Position numbers and translations under genes: made by a program. A stretch of DNA of 64,000 nt from Deinococcus seoulensis (GTDB taxonomy: Bacteria; Deinococcota; Deinococci; Deinococcales; Deinococcaceae), in NCBI RefSeq assembly GCF_014648115.1, contig NZ_BMQM01000020.1:17848-81847 (forward strand), written 5' to 3'. The notes beneath the pieces were generated by a model that was given only the letters and a program-made list of their open reading frames with translations, did no database searches and was not told where the DNA came from. Position 1 is the stretch's first letter. Each line of letters starts with the position of its first letter. Shown in pieces: positions 38,178-47,531 of the stretch.

Positions 38178-39542
38178 TTACCGCCTGAGCAGTTGCCCGC
38201 GCGCCGGGTCGCCCACGAACTCGCCGCCCTGCACGGCCACCTGACCGCGCACGGTGACGACCTCGGGCCGCCCGTCGATCTCCCAGCCCTCGTAGCCGCT
38301 GTAGTCGTTGTTCATGTGGCTGCTCCTGGCGCTGATGGTGCCCCGGTAAGCGGGGTCGTAGATCACGAGGTCAGCGTCACTGCCGACGCTGACGGTGCCC
38401 TTGCGGGGGTACAGGCCGAAGATCTGCGCGGCGCGGGTGCTGGCGGCGTCCACGAAACGCTCGACACTCAGGTTGCCCCGGCTGACGCCCTGCGTGTACA
38501 GGACGTTCACGCGGTCCTCGATGGCCGGAATGCCGTTCGGGATGAGGGTGAAGTTCCCGTCGCCCATGCGTTTCTGCTCGACGTCGAAGGGGCAGTGGTC
38601 GGTGGCGACCGTGGCGATGTCCCCACGTTCCAGTGCCGCCCAGAGTTTCGGCTGGTTGCCCTTCTCGCGTAGGGGGGGCGACATGACGTACTTCGCGCCC
38701 TCCACGCCGGGCCGCTCCGCGTACGTCCTGTCGAGCGTCAGGTGCGGAATCACGACCTCCACGTCCAGGTTCACGCCGCGCGAGCGGGCGTCCAGCGCCG
38801 CCTCCAGCGCGCGGGCGTTGCTGAGGTGCACCACGTACCCGTGCGCGCCCGTCATCTCCACGAACGTCGCGAAGTGCGCGGTGCCCTCCGCCTCCACGCT
38901 CTCCGGACGGCTGGGCTCGTGCCACTCGGGGCCGGTCTTGCCCTCCGCGATCAGTTTCTGCTGCAATTCCGCGACCAGATCGGCGTTCTCGCAGTGCGCG
39001 GTGACGACCACGCCCAGTTCCGCCGCCAGACGGCACACCCGGTACAGCGCCGCGTCGTCGATCCCGAACGCTCCCCGGTACGCCAGGAACACCTTGAAAG
39101 ACCGCATGCCCTGCCCCACCAGTTCGCGTAGCGTCGCCTCGGTCCGGTCGTCCCAGCGGGTCACGCCGATGTGGAAGGTGTAATCGCAGGCGCTGTTCCC
39201 TTCCGCCATGCCCGTCCAGGTGCGCCAGCCGTCCATCAGGTCCTCACTGCCGGCCGGGGCGAGCATCTCGATGAACGTCGTCGTCCCGCCGATCAATGCC
39301 GCCTGCGACCCGGTCGCGTGCGTGTCCTTCGCGAACGTCCCCATGAACGGCAGGTGGATATGAACGTGCGGGTCGATGAAGCCGGGGAAGACGAACTTCC
39401 CGCTCGCGTCGATCACGGTCGCCCCCTCGGGCACCGGGAGGTTCTCGCCGATCTGGGCGATGGTCTCCCCTTCGATCAGCACATCCGCCCTGAAACGCTT
39501 CCCGTCCGTGACAATCTCGCCGTGTTGAATCAGTAGGGTCAT
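38178..39542 (-). CDS. hydA: Dihydropyrimidinase
   Basis: The 454-residue amidohydrolase has metal ligands in FIDPHVHIHLPF, the lysine to be carboxylated in MRSFKVFLAYRG, His in VVTAHCEN, His in YVVHLSNA and Asp in VATDHCPFD, giving a complete binuclear zinc centre. It opens 5,6-dihydrouracil or dihydrothymine to the N-carbamoyl amino acid, the substrate of the carbamoylase encoded 4 kb further on. AGGAGG lies 4 nt before the ATG at 39542. The 23-bp gap to the small upstream gene suggests co-transcription. Confidence 0.95.
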   Translation of the reverse strand: MTLLIQHGEIVTDGKRFRADVLIEGETIAQIGENLPVPEGATVIDASGKFVFPGFIDPHVHIHLPFMGTFAKDTHATGSQAALIGGTTTFIEMLAPAGSEDLMDGWRTWTGMAEGNSACDYTFHIGVTRWDDRTEATLRELVGQGMRSFKVFLAYRGAFGIDDAALYRVCRLAAELGVVVTAHCENADLVAELQQKLIAEGKTGPEWHEPSRPESVEAEGTAHFATFVEMTGAHGYVVHLSNARALEAALDARSRGVNLDVEVVIPHLTLDRTYAERPGVEGAKYVMSPPLREKGNQPKLWAALERGDIATVATDHCPFDVEQKRMGDGNFTLIPNGIPAIEDRVNVLYTQGVSRGNLSVERFVDAASTRAAQIFGLYPRKGTVSVGSDADLVIYDPAYRGTISARSSHMNNDYSGYEGWEIDGRPEVVTVRGQVAVQGGEFVGDPARGQLLRR

Positions 39543-39565
39543 GCAGCCTCCTAATGGTGGTCGTC

Positions 39566-39889
39566 TCAACCGTTGGGCAGGTAGTAGAAGGTAAATCCAG
39601 ACGCCTTGAGTGCCAGGAATATCTCGACCCTGTCGGAGAATTCAGAGCCTCTGAGTCGATCAACATCGACCTTCTCCGGATCAAGTACGTGGCGGTTGAA
39701 GTCCCAGGGATCAATTCCGAAATATGAGGCGAGTTCGTAGCTGAGATCCGAAGTCACAGCCTGAAAGACCGTCACGATGACCGTCGCTCCATCACGAGTG
39801 TTCCTGTAGAAATCAGCGGGATATTCCAGAAATTCGACAAGGTCTCGACGGAATGCACCGATAGCCAGGACTTCAGCGTCGAGCCCCAT
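39566..39889 (-). CDS. Small acidic hypothetical protein of lower GC inside the operon
   Basis: The 107-residue protein starts MGLDAEVLAIGAFRRDLVEF and contains EYPADFYRNTRDGATVIVTVF, YELASYFGIDPWDFNRH and a C-terminal LALKASGFTFYYLPNG. I recognise no catalytic motif; small stand-alone proteins of this look are often of unknown function or immunity-like. A 60-base sample (39661-39720) has 32 G/C, against 42 in 60 in the flanking hydA gene (38701-38760), and codon use is clearly different. Its ATG is 2 nt after the preA stop, so it is coupled to the operon. It is probably a recent arrival between preA and hydA. Confidence 0.7.
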   Translation of the reverse strand: MGLDAEVLAIGAFRRDLVEFLEYPADFYRNTRDGATVIVTVFQAVTSDLSYELASYFGIDPWDFNRHVLDPEKVDVDRLRGSEFSDRVEIFLALKASGFTFYYLPNG

Positions 39890-39891
39890 CC

Positions 39892-41271
39892 TCAGTGGAT
39901 CTCGATGCCGACTTCTTCGCGGTAGGCCTGCATGGCGGCCCAGCTCTGGGCGATTTCGGGGCGCTGGGCGGTCAGTTCGTCCCAGGTGATGCTCTGGCGG
40001 CCGCTGGGGACGGTGACCATGGTGATGCAGCCGTCGACGGGGCAGACGTTGGCGCACAGGGCGCAGCCGACGCAGTCGTTTTCGCGGACGACGGGGCGGG
40101 GGCGGGTGTCGGCGACCTGCCGTCCGTTGGTTCTCATGTCGTAGCCGGGGTCGACGGTGACGCCGTCGGGGCTGACGAGATCGATGCACTGGTGGGCGGT
40201 GTCGTTGCAGGCGGCGTAGCAGAGGTCGCAGCCGATGCATTTGTTCTGGTCGATGCGCGCGACGGACTGGTGGGAGAGGTCGAGGCCGCCGAAGGTGCTC
40301 ATCTGCGGCAGTGACTTTCCGGTCACGTCAGCGATGGTCTTGAAGCCGTGGTCGTCCATCCAGTTGCTGAGGCCGTCGGTGAGGTCCTCGATGATGCGGT
40401 AGCCGTGCTGCATGGCGGCGGTGCAGACCTGCAGGGAGGTGGCGCCGAGGAGGAGGAATTCGGCGGCGTCGCGCCAGGTGGCGATGCCGCCCATGCCGCT
40501 GATGGGCACGCCGCTGCGCAGCACGCCTTCATCGGTCATGAGTTCGGTCAGCATGTTCAGCGCGATGGGTTTCACGGCGGGTCCGGCGTAGCCGCCGTGC
40601 GTGCCGCGTCCGCCGATGCTGGGCGAGACGAGGAGGGTGTCGAGGTCGACGCGGGTGACGGAGTTGATGGTGTTGATGAGGCTCAGGGCGTGCGCGCCTC
40701 CGGCGAGGGCCGCGTGGGCGGGGTCGACGATGTGGGTGATGTTCGGCGTGAGTTTCACGATGACGGGCAGTTTGGTGACGCTGGTGACCCAGTGGGTGTT
40801 CAGCTGGCACATCTCGGGCACCTGGCCGACGGCGGCGCCCATGCCGCGTTCGCTCATGCCCTGCGGGCAGCCGTAGTTGAGTTCGATGCCGTCGGCGCCG
40901 GTGTCCTCGATCATCATGACGATGTCCTTCCAGGCCTGCGGGTCGGCGTCGACCATGGCGGACACGATGACGGCCCGGTCGGGCCAGAGGCGTTTGATCT
41001 CGGCGATCTCGCGCAGGTTGACGTCGAGGGGGCGGTCGCTGATCAGTTCGACGTTGTTGATGGCGAGCATGCGCCGCCCGCCCAGCGTGAGGCTGCCGTA
41101 GCGGTTGCTGATGTTCAGGACGGGTGCGCCGATGGTCTTCCAGACGGCGCCGCCCCAGCCGTACTCGAAGGCGCGGTGGATCTGCGCGCCGCTGTTGGTG
41201 GGGGGCGCCGAGGCGAGCCAGAAGGGGTTGGGGGAGCGGATGCCCGCGAAGTCGATGCTCAGGTCAGCCAT
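39892..41271 (-). CDS. preA: NAD-dependent dihydropyrimidine dehydrogenase, subunit PreA
   Basis: The 459-residue subunit has a dihydroorotate-dehydrogenase-like FMN barrel. Motifs are NPFWLASAPPTNSG, ELNYGCPQGMSERGMGAAVGQ, VKLTPNITHIVDPA, PISGMGGIATWRDAAEFLLLGA and LQVCTAAM. A ferredoxin tail carries two 4Fe-4S motifs, CIGCDLCYAAC and CVGCALCANVC. With PreT it interconverts uracil/thymine and the 5,6-dihydropyrimidines. Its ATG overlaps the preT stop by 8 nt. Confidence 0.95.
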   Translation of the reverse strand: MADLSIDFAGIRSPNPFWLASAPPTNSGAQIHRAFEYGWGGAVWKTIGAPVLNISNRYGSLTLGGRRMLAINNVELISDRPLDVNLREIAEIKRLWPDRAVIVSAMVDADPQAWKDIVMMIEDTGADGIELNYGCPQGMSERGMGAAVGQVPEMCQLNTHWVTSVTKLPVIVKLTPNITHIVDPAHAALAGGAHALSLINTINSVTRVDLDTLLVSPSIGGRGTHGGYAGPAVKPIALNMLTELMTDEGVLRSGVPISGMGGIATWRDAAEFLLLGATSLQVCTAAMQHGYRIIEDLTDGLSNWMDDHGFKTIADVTGKSLPQMSTFGGLDLSHQSVARIDQNKCIGCDLCYAACNDTAHQCIDLVSPDGVTVDPGYDMRTNGRQVADTRPRPVVRENDCVGCALCANVCPVDGCITMVTVPSGRQSITWDELTAQRPEIAQSWAAMQAYREEVGIEIH

Positions 41272-42727
41272 GGTGGGCCTCCGTGACGGGCGCGTGGGCC
41301 TGGGTGGCGGTCGGGTTGGGGGTGGTGGGAACGGGGCCGTGTGCCTCGATGTACAGCGGGTGGTCGCGGACCTCGGCGGGCGGGGTGGGTTTCAGGGTGA
41401 CGTGCGGCGTGCGGCCCAGGGCGCGTTCGATGCTGGCGGCGGCGATCTTGCCGTCCTGCACGGCCATGACGGTGCTGGCGTTCCCGCGGGCGCGGACGCA
41501 GTCCCCGGCGGCGTACACGCGCGGGAGGCTGGTCTGGAGGGTGTCGTCCACGCGGATGTACCCGCCGTCCAGGTCCAGGCCCAGCGCGGCGGCCAGCGCG
41601 GGTTTCTCCTGCCCGATGGCGCTGATGACGGTGTCGCAGGGGATCACGAAGTCGCTGCCGGGGATGGGTTCGGGGCGGGCGCGGCCGGAGGCGTCGGGTG
41701 CGCCGAGGCCCATGCGGACGCAGCGCAGGCCCGTGACCTGCCCGCCTTCGTGCAGCACCTCCACGGGCTGGGTCAGGAAGCTGAAGGTGATGCCCTCGCT
41801 CAGCGCGAAGAGGTACTCGTGGTGGTAGGCGGTCATCTCGCGTTCGGTGCGGCGGTAGACCATCAGGGTATCGGCGCCGGAGCGGCGGGCGATGGTGGCG
41901 GCGTCCACGGCGGTGTTCCCCGCGCCGATGATGACGGCGCGCGTGCCGACCCCGGTGGGCTGCTCCATCTTGCTGGCCTCGATGACCTGCAACCCGTCGA
42001 GGATGTGGTCCTCGCCGGGAATGCCGATGGCGGGCACGGCGCCCAGGCCCAGCGCCAGGATCACGGCGTCGTTGGTGGTCAGCAGGTCGTCGAGGCCCGC
42101 GCGGGTGGTCAGTTCGTGTCCGGTGACGACGTTCACGCCGAGGTCGCGGGCGGCCTGCACCTCGCGCAGCGCGACCTCGACCGGTTCGCGCAGCACGATG
42201 ATGCCGTAGGTGCTCAGGCCGCCGCCCAGGTCGCGTTTCTCGTACAGCGTGACCTCATGCCCGGCCTTGGCGAGTTCGGCGCTGGCGCTGATCCCGGCGG
42301 GGCCGCTGCCGACCACGGCGACGCGGCGCCCGGTGGCGGGGGCGGGCGTGAACAGCTGGATGCCACGTTCCTGCACGTGGTCGACCGCGTGGCGTTGCAG
42401 GCGGCCGATCTGGATGGGCGTGTGGTCCGGGCCGAGCACACAGGCACCCTCGCAGAGTTCCTGCACGGGGCACACGCGGGCGCAGGTGCCGCCCAGGAAG
42501 TTGCTTTCCAGGATGGTGCGGGCCGAGCCGCGCAGGTTCCCGGTGGCGATCTTGCGGATGAACGTGGGAATGTCGATGTGGGTGGGGCAGGCCTGCAGGC
42601 ACGGCGCGTCGTAGCAGTACAGGCAGCGGTTCGCCTCGACGCTGGCCTCATGCGCGGTCATGGGGGGCAGGAGTTCCTGCGGTGGGGTGGGGTGGGCGGC
42701 CGGGGGGGAGCTGGGGACTGATTCCAT
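41264..42727 (-). CDS. preT: NAD-dependent dihydropyrimidine dehydrogenase, subunit PreT
   Basis: The 487-residue protein resembles the small subunit of glutamate synthase. Cys clusters for 4Fe-4S centres (NRCLYCYDAPCLQACPTHIDIP and GTCARVCPVQELCEGAC) precede an FAD fold (VAVVGSGPAGISASAELAKAG) and an NAD(P) fold (AVIIGAGNTAVDAATIARRSG), with the FAD-closing motif VYAAGDCVRARG. It feeds electrons from NADH to PreA. GAGG precedes the ATG. It is the first gene of the pyrimidine operon, behind a good promoter containing a palindrome. Confidence 0.95.
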   Translation of the reverse strand: MESVPSSPPAAHPTPPQELLPPMTAHEASVEANRCLYCYDAPCLQACPTHIDIPTFIRKIATGNLRGSARTILESNFLGGTCARVCPVQELCEGACVLGPDHTPIQIGRLQRHAVDHVQERGIQLFTPAPATGRRVAVVGSGPAGISASAELAKAGHEVTLYEKRDLGGGLSTYGIIVLREPVEVALREVQAARDLGVNVVTGHELTTRAGLDDLLTTNDAVILALGLGAVPAIGIPGEDHILDGLQVIEASKMEQPTGVGTRAVIIGAGNTAVDAATIARRSGADTLMVYRRTEREMTAYHHEYLFALSEGITFSFLTQPVEVLHEGGQVTGLRCVRMGLGAPDASGRARPEPIPGSDFVIPCDTVISAIGQEKPALAAALGLDLDGGYIRVDDTLQTSLPRVYAAGDCVRARGNASTVMAVQDGKIAAASIERALGRTPHVTLKPTPPAEVRDHPLYIEAHGPVPTTPNPTATQAHAPVTEAHHG

Positions 42728-42804
42728 GACTGACCTCGCATCGCGTGATGTTGGGGCGGGGTCGGTTCGGCCCTCGCGGGAGCAGATTTAACCGAATGAT
42801 CATG

Positions 42805-42834
42805 ATTGTAGGTCGCCAGTATGCATACAGTCAA
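42805..42834 (-). promoter_or_regulatory. preT operon promoter with internal palindrome
   Basis: On the minus strand TTGACT (42834-42829) and TACAAT (42810-42805) are 18 bp apart. The perfect palindrome GTATGCATAC (42819-42828) occupies the spacer directly beside the -35 box and is a likely operator, possibly for the PucR-type regulator. Confidence 0.65.
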
Positions 42835-42977
42835 CCGGACGGCGGATGTTTATGCCATGCCGTCCAGACAGGTCGCTCCTGGCACCGCTGCGTTTTTTAC
42901 CGCTTCTGGTGGAGATTTTGACACTCTGTCCTGTTTTCTTTCGGCGCCATCCGACCAGTGGGATCGAATATCCGAGT

Positions 42978-42991
42978 GAATAATTATTCAT
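42978..42991. promoter_or_regulatory. AT-rich 14-bp palindrome in the preT / EAL intergenic region
   Basis: TGAATAATTATTCA is a perfect palindrome in a 547-bp gap (42728-43274) that is AT-richer than its surroundings. The gap also holds the preT promoter and presumably the promoter of the EAL gene. I see no gene or RNA in it. Confidence 0.45.
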
Positions 42992-43274
42992 CCAGGCGGG
43001 TGGTCGGCGGGGCGGTGTACGATCGTGCTGTCCGACCAAAACTCCATCCGGCCACCCAGCCTCCCTCTCGCAGGAACATGCATATCGCTCCAGTCCCTTC
43101 GGTCAATATGCAATTTTGAACGGAATATCGCCCGCAAGAGCCACCGCAATCTGCGATGTGTTCCGTTTTTTGATGACATTACGCAGGCATCGGCACATGT
43201 GCCTGTTACGACCGCCCGGACCTCACGCCCGGCCCGCCGTCAGGTCGTCACGGTCAGGCCGGAAGGGTGTCATC

Positions 43275-45719
43275 ATGCGGACATCCATGCCCGGCCGCAC
43301 CGCACCAGGAACCGTTCCGCTGATCACCCACCTGATCGGACTGCACGGACACCTGCACGCCGCGCCGGACGACGCCCTGCCGGGCATCCTGCGCCACTTC
43401 GCCCGTGAACTCTGCCCGCCCGGCCCCAACCCCGGCCCTCATCCCGGCCCCGGCGGGCCACACGCCCCGCCGGAACCCCACGCGCGGCTGACGCTGTCCC
43501 TGCCCGGCGGCGACCTGCACCTGGACGTCCCCGCCACGGCGGCCCCCCCGCTCGGCCCGGCGGGCCTGACCCGCATCCTTGCGGGCATGGTGCGCCGCCG
43601 CACGACCGGCACGCCCGGCGACCCCGTCTCGTCCCTGCACGCCCTGCTGCTGGACCTGAGCGACCTGCTCGGCTCCCCTGCCGACCTGCACGACCCCGAA
43701 CTGCGATCCGCCGCCCTGATGGTCAGCGCGTACGTCGGGTGGAGCCACGCCGCCGGGCCACGCAGCACCGCCGAGACACGCAACACCGCCGGGCCGACCA
43801 TCCCGCCAGTCTCCCCCGCCCTGTCCCAGGCCACGGCGCCGGACCCCATGGCGCCGGACCTCATGGCGCCAGACCTCACTGCACCGGACCTCACTGCACT
43901 GGGCCTCACCGACGCGCCTGCCCTGGCGGCCCTGCCTCCGGCGCAGCGGCGACTGCTGCGGCTGGGCGGTGAACTCGCCCGGCAACTGAACCGCGCCAGC
44001 AGAGCCGTTCAGGACGACCTTCAGGGCCAGTTGCAGCGCAGCGAGGCGCAGCACCGCCTGATCGTGGAATCCCTGAACGACGGCGTCCTGATGCTCTCCG
44101 GCGACGGCCGGATCCAGACCCTCTCGGGCCGGGGCGCCGAACTGCTGGGCATCCCCGCCGACCTGCCCGCCCTGGACTTCCGGAACCTGCCCTGGGAGGT
44201 GATGACAGCGACCGGACAACCCCTGAACGGCAACGCCATCCGAGACGGGCTGCGCGCCGTCCGGCCCGGCCCGGTCACGCTGGGCCTGATCGGCCTGCGC
44301 CGCCCGGACGGAGCCGCAACGGTGTGGCTTCAGGTGGCGCAGCGTGGCGTGACCGGCCTGGACGGACACCCGGCCGCGCTGCTCACCATGACCGACGTGA
44401 CCGGCACGCGCGAACTGCAATTCCAGCTGGACTACCACGCGCTGCACGACGCAGTCACGGGCCTGCCCAACCGGACGCAGTTCACGGTCCTGGCCGGGCA
44501 CGCCGAACCCTCGGCGGGGCGGTCCATGACGGTCCTGCGCCTGATGGACGGCGGGCACGTCCGCTCGCTGTACGGCGACGCCGCGTTCGACCGGTACCTG
44601 CGGGCCCTGTCGGAGCGGCTGGTGACGCTCCTGCCGCCCGGCGCGCTGCTGGGCCGGGTCAGCGCGAATACCCTGGCCTTCGTGCAGGAGGCACCCGGCC
44701 CGGCCAGTCCCCCGGTCACGCGGACGCTGCTGCGCGACCTGACCGTGCCGCTGGAACTGACGTTCACGCGCCTGCACCCGCACCTGTCCGCCGGAGAGCG
44801 CCTCTGGAGCGACGACGCGCCCCCCGCCCAGGCGCTCGCCGACGCGGAGGCCGCCGCCCGCAGCGCCGCGCAGAGCGGCCTGAACCGCGCCGTGATCATC
44901 GACCAGTCACGCGCGCGGCGGCACACCGAGCAGTTGCGGCTGGGCCAGCGGTTGCGGCGCGACCTCGAACTGGGCCGACTGTCCGTGCACTACCAGCCGG
45001 TCGTGGACCTGCGCAGCGGCGAACTGCGCAGCGCCGAGGCCCTGGCCCGCTGGACCGACGAGGAACGCGGGCCTGTCTCTCCCTCCGAGTTCATTCCGCT
45101 GGCACTGGACCTGAACCTGATGCCCGCCCTGACGCGGCTGATGCTGCTCCGCGCCTACCGCCTGGCCCGCACGACCAGCGGCGCGCTGGGCCGCGCGTTC
45201 CGGGTGGCGGTGAACCTCAGCGCCGCCGAACTGCACGGCGAGGACTTCCGTGAACGGGCCGGGCGGTTCCTGGCGCACCATCCGCACGCCGCGCACTACC
45301 TGGAACTGGAAGTCACCGAGCAGGCGCTGATCCAGGACCTGCCGGGCGTGTCGTCCGCGCTGGGAACGTTGCAGACGCAGGGCCTGAGCGTGGCGCTGGA
45401 CGACTTCGGCACCGGGTACTCGTCGCTAGCGGTGCTGCAACACCTGCCGGTGGACAAACTCAAGATCGACCGGTCGTTCGTGCAGGGCATCGAGCACGAC
45501 GCGCGGCAGCGGCTGATCACCGCGTCGGTCGTGAACCTGGCGCGGCAACTGAACGTGACGGTCGTGGCCGAGGGCGTCGAGACGGCCGCGCAACTGCAGT
45601 TGCTGCGCGAGATGAACTGCGATCAGGTGCAGGGATTCCTGATCAGTCGCCCGGTCAGCACCCGGCAGTGGCTCAAGGATCTGCGCGCCCGGACGGACCG
45701 TCTGCCCGGGATCCGCTGA
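43275..45719 (+). CDS. PAS-(degenerate GGDEF)-EAL c-di-GMP phosphodiesterase
   Basis: The 814-residue protein has an N-terminal region without a recognised domain (1-190). A short tandem stretch of APDLM/APDLT-like pentads follows near residues 193-215. A PAS domain (IVESLNDGVLMLSGDGRIQ) comes next, then a GGDEF fold whose active motif has decayed to VSANTLAF. The EAL domain has HYQPVVDLRSGELRSAEALARW, LELEVTEQALIQD, LDDFGTGYSSLAVL, KLKIDRSFV and VVAEGVET, so metal- and substrate-binding residues are intact. It should degrade c-di-GMP, with the GGDEF remnant possibly regulatory. The ATG at 43275 was preferred to 43116, where the upstream residues are AT-rich and unconserved. Confidence 0.87.
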   Translation: MRTSMPGRTAPGTVPLITHLIGLHGHLHAAPDDALPGILRHFARELCPPGPNPGPHPGPGGPHAPPEPHARLTLSLPGGDLHLDVPATAAPPLGPAGLTRILAGMVRRRTTGTPGDPVSSLHALLLDLSDLLGSPADLHDPELRSAALMVSAYVGWSHAAGPRSTAETRNTAGPTIPPVSPALSQATAPDPMAPDLMAPDLTAPDLTALGLTDAPALAALPPAQRRLLRLGGELARQLNRASRAVQDDLQGQLQRSEAQHRLIVESLNDGVLMLSGDGRIQTLSGRGAELLGIPADLPALDFRNLPWEVMTATGQPLNGNAIRDGLRAVRPGPVTLGLIGLRRPDGAATVWLQVAQRGVTGLDGHPAALLTMTDVTGTRELQFQLDYHALHDAVTGLPNRTQFTVLAGHAEPSAGRSMTVLRLMDGGHVRSLYGDAAFDRYLRALSERLVTLLPPGALLGRVSANTLAFVQEAPGPASPPVTRTLLRDLTVPLELTFTRLHPHLSAGERLWSDDAPPAQALADAEAAARSAAQSGLNRAVIIDQSRARRHTEQLRLGQRLRRDLELGRLSVHYQPVVDLRSGELRSAEALARWTDEERGPVSPSEFIPLALDLNLMPALTRLMLLRAYRLARTTSGALGRAFRVAVNLSAAELHGEDFRERAGRFLAHHPHAAHYLELEVTEQALIQDLPGVSSALGTLQTQGLSVALDDFGTGYSSLAVLQHLPVDKLKIDRSFVQGIEHDARQRLITASVVNLARQLNVTVVAEGVETAAQLQLLREMNCDQVQGFLISRPVSTRQWLKDLRARTDRLPGIR

Positions 45720-45815
45720 CGCAGAGCCACTGACGCAGGTGCGCCGACGCTCGGGTGGAGGGGGGGACGTGCGCCCTTGAGTTGAGTGGACACTCGGCGC
45801 ACGCTCGGAGACAGG

Positions 45816-47531
45816 ATGAACCGCTCACCCAGTCCGCTGCGCCGCCTGTCTGCCGGGCGGACCGTGCGCGCCGCCCTGCCGGCCTTCGCGGCGCTGAGTG
45901 TCGCCGGGACCGCCGCGACCGCGTGGGCGTTCGTGCTGATCGCCCGCGTGATCAGCGAAACGCTGCTGCCCGCGCTGCACCCGGCGGGCCTCCGGGCGGA
46001 CGCGGGGGCGGCCACGCTGCCCACCATGGCCCTGATCGTGGCGTTGCTGGGCGTGCGCGCCGCGACCGTGGCGGGCCGCGAGTGGCTGGGCGCCCGCCTG
46101 GCGGCCCGGATGGTCGGTGAGTGGCGCGCGCGCCTGACGGACCGGGCGTTGGCGCTGGGACCGGTTGCCCTGGCAGGCGGCCCTGACGGCGCAGGTGGCG
46201 GGGGCAGCGCGGCCCTGTCGGCGCTGGATTCGGACCTGGGGCCGCGCCTGACCCCGTACTACGCCCGGTTCCTGCCGGGGGCCGTGCATGCGGGCGTGGC
46301 GGCGCTGGGAACGCTGCTGGTCACGGCGTGGCTGGACCCGGCCACGGCGGGCGTGCTGCTGGTCACGGGTCCGCTGACCGTGGTGTTCCTGGCGCTGGTG
46401 GGCTGGGCGGCGCACGCGGCGGCGCAGCGGCAGTGGGAGGTTCACACGCGCCTGACGGGCCGCCTGCTGAACCTGACCCGCTCCCTGCCGACCCTGCATC
46501 TGTTCGGCGCGGTCGGCGCGTACCGGGACGTGCTGGACCGCTCGGCGGCGCAGCACCGCGAGGCGACCCTGGCGGTGCTGCGCGTGGCGTTCCTGAGCGG
46601 CTTCGTGATGGAGTTCGCCGCGACCCTGTCGACGGCGCTGGTGGCCGTGTGGGTCGGGGTGCGCCTGTTCGATGGTACGGGGCAGCTGGCCCCGCTGCTG
46701 GCGGCGCTGATGCTGGTGCCCGAGTTCTTCGGGCCGCTGCGGCAGGCGGGCGCGGACCGTCACGCCGCCATGGACGCCGAACCGCTGGCCCGGCAACTGG
46801 GCGAGTTGCTCGGCGGCCCGGTCACACCGGCCGGGACCGCGCGGGTCAGTGGGACGCCCACGCTGACGCTGCGCGGCGCGTTCGCGGACCTGGGCGGCGG
46901 GGCGCCCACGCGCGGCACGCTCAGCGCGGTCCTGACGCCCGGCACGCACGCCGCGCTGCGCGGCCCGAGCGGCAGCGGCAAGACCACGCTGCTGCACGCG
47001 CTGCGCAAGCACGTTCCGCACGGCGGGCTGATCGAGGTGCAGGGCACGCCCCTGGATGACCTGAGCGCCCGCGGGTGGCAGCAGGTCACGGCGTTCGTGC
47101 CGCAGCACCCGCGCCTGATTGCCGGAACGGTCCGCGAGAACCTGCGCCTGTGGCAGCCAGACGCGGACGACGCGGCCCTGCACGCCGCCGCGCGGGCCGT
47201 GGGACTGGACGGCCTGCTGGGCAGCCTGCCGCTGGGCTGGGACACGCCGCTGGGCGAGGGCGGCACCTCGCTGTCCGGCGGGGAGTTGGCGCGGCTGGCG
47301 CTGGCGCGGGTGCTGGTGTCCGGGGCGCGCGTGGTCCTGCTCGACGAGGTCACCGCGCACCTCGATCCGCGCAGCGAGCAGGAGGTCCTGCGGGCCATCC
47401 GCGCCGGGTTGCGGGGGCGCACGGTGCTGCTGGCCACGCACCGGCCTCCCCCGCCCGGCTGGCCGGTCCTGACCCTGGACACCCCTGCGGGCACGCCCTC
47501 CCCGCTGGCCGCGCAGGGCGTGCCCGCGTGA
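45816..47531 (+). CDS. cydD: Cytochrome bd assembly ABC transporter, CydD
   Basis: The 571-residue half-transporter has six hydrophobic helices followed by an ABC ATPase: Walker A LRGPSGSGKTTLLHAL, signature LSGGELARLALARVL, Walker B VVLLDEVTAHLD and H-loop ATHRPP. CydDC exports thiols (cysteine, glutathione) to the periplasm and is needed for heme insertion into cytochrome bd. GGAG lies 5 nt before the ATG at 45816; an in-frame ATG-like start at 45786 was rejected. Its stop overlaps cydC as GTGA. Confidence 0.92.
   Translation: MNRSPSPLRRLSAGRTVRAALPAFAALSVAGTAATAWAFVLIARVISETLLPALHPAGLRADAGAATLPTMALIVALLGVRAATVAGREWLGARLAARMVGEWRARLTDRALALGPVALAGGPDGAGGGGSAALSALDSDLGPRLTPYYARFLPGAVHAGVAALGTLLVTAWLDPATAGVLLVTGPLTVVFLALVGWAAHAAAQRQWEVHTRLTGRLLNLTRSLPTLHLFGAVGAYRDVLDRSAAQHREATLAVLRVAFLSGFVMEFAATLSTALVAVWVGVRLFDGTGQLAPLLAALMLVPEFFGPLRQAGADRHAAMDAEPLARQLGELLGGPVTPAGTARVSGTPTLTLRGAFADLGGGAPTRGTLSAVLTPGTHAALRGPSGSGKTTLLHALRKHVPHGGLIEVQGTPLDDLSARGWQQVTAFVPQHPRLIAGTVRENLRLWQPDADDAALHAAARAVGLDGLLGSLPLGWDTPLGEGGTSLSGGELARLALARVLVSGARVVLLDEVTAHLDPRSEQEVLRAIRAGLRGRTVLLATHRPPPPGWPVLTLDTPAGTPSPLAAQGVPA

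Noticed and set aside
43116..43274. N-terminal extension of the EAL protein from ATG 43116
   Set aside because: The added 53 residues come from the AT-rich intergenic stretch and show no conservation-like pattern. The ATG at 43275 is the first start in normal coding DNA.
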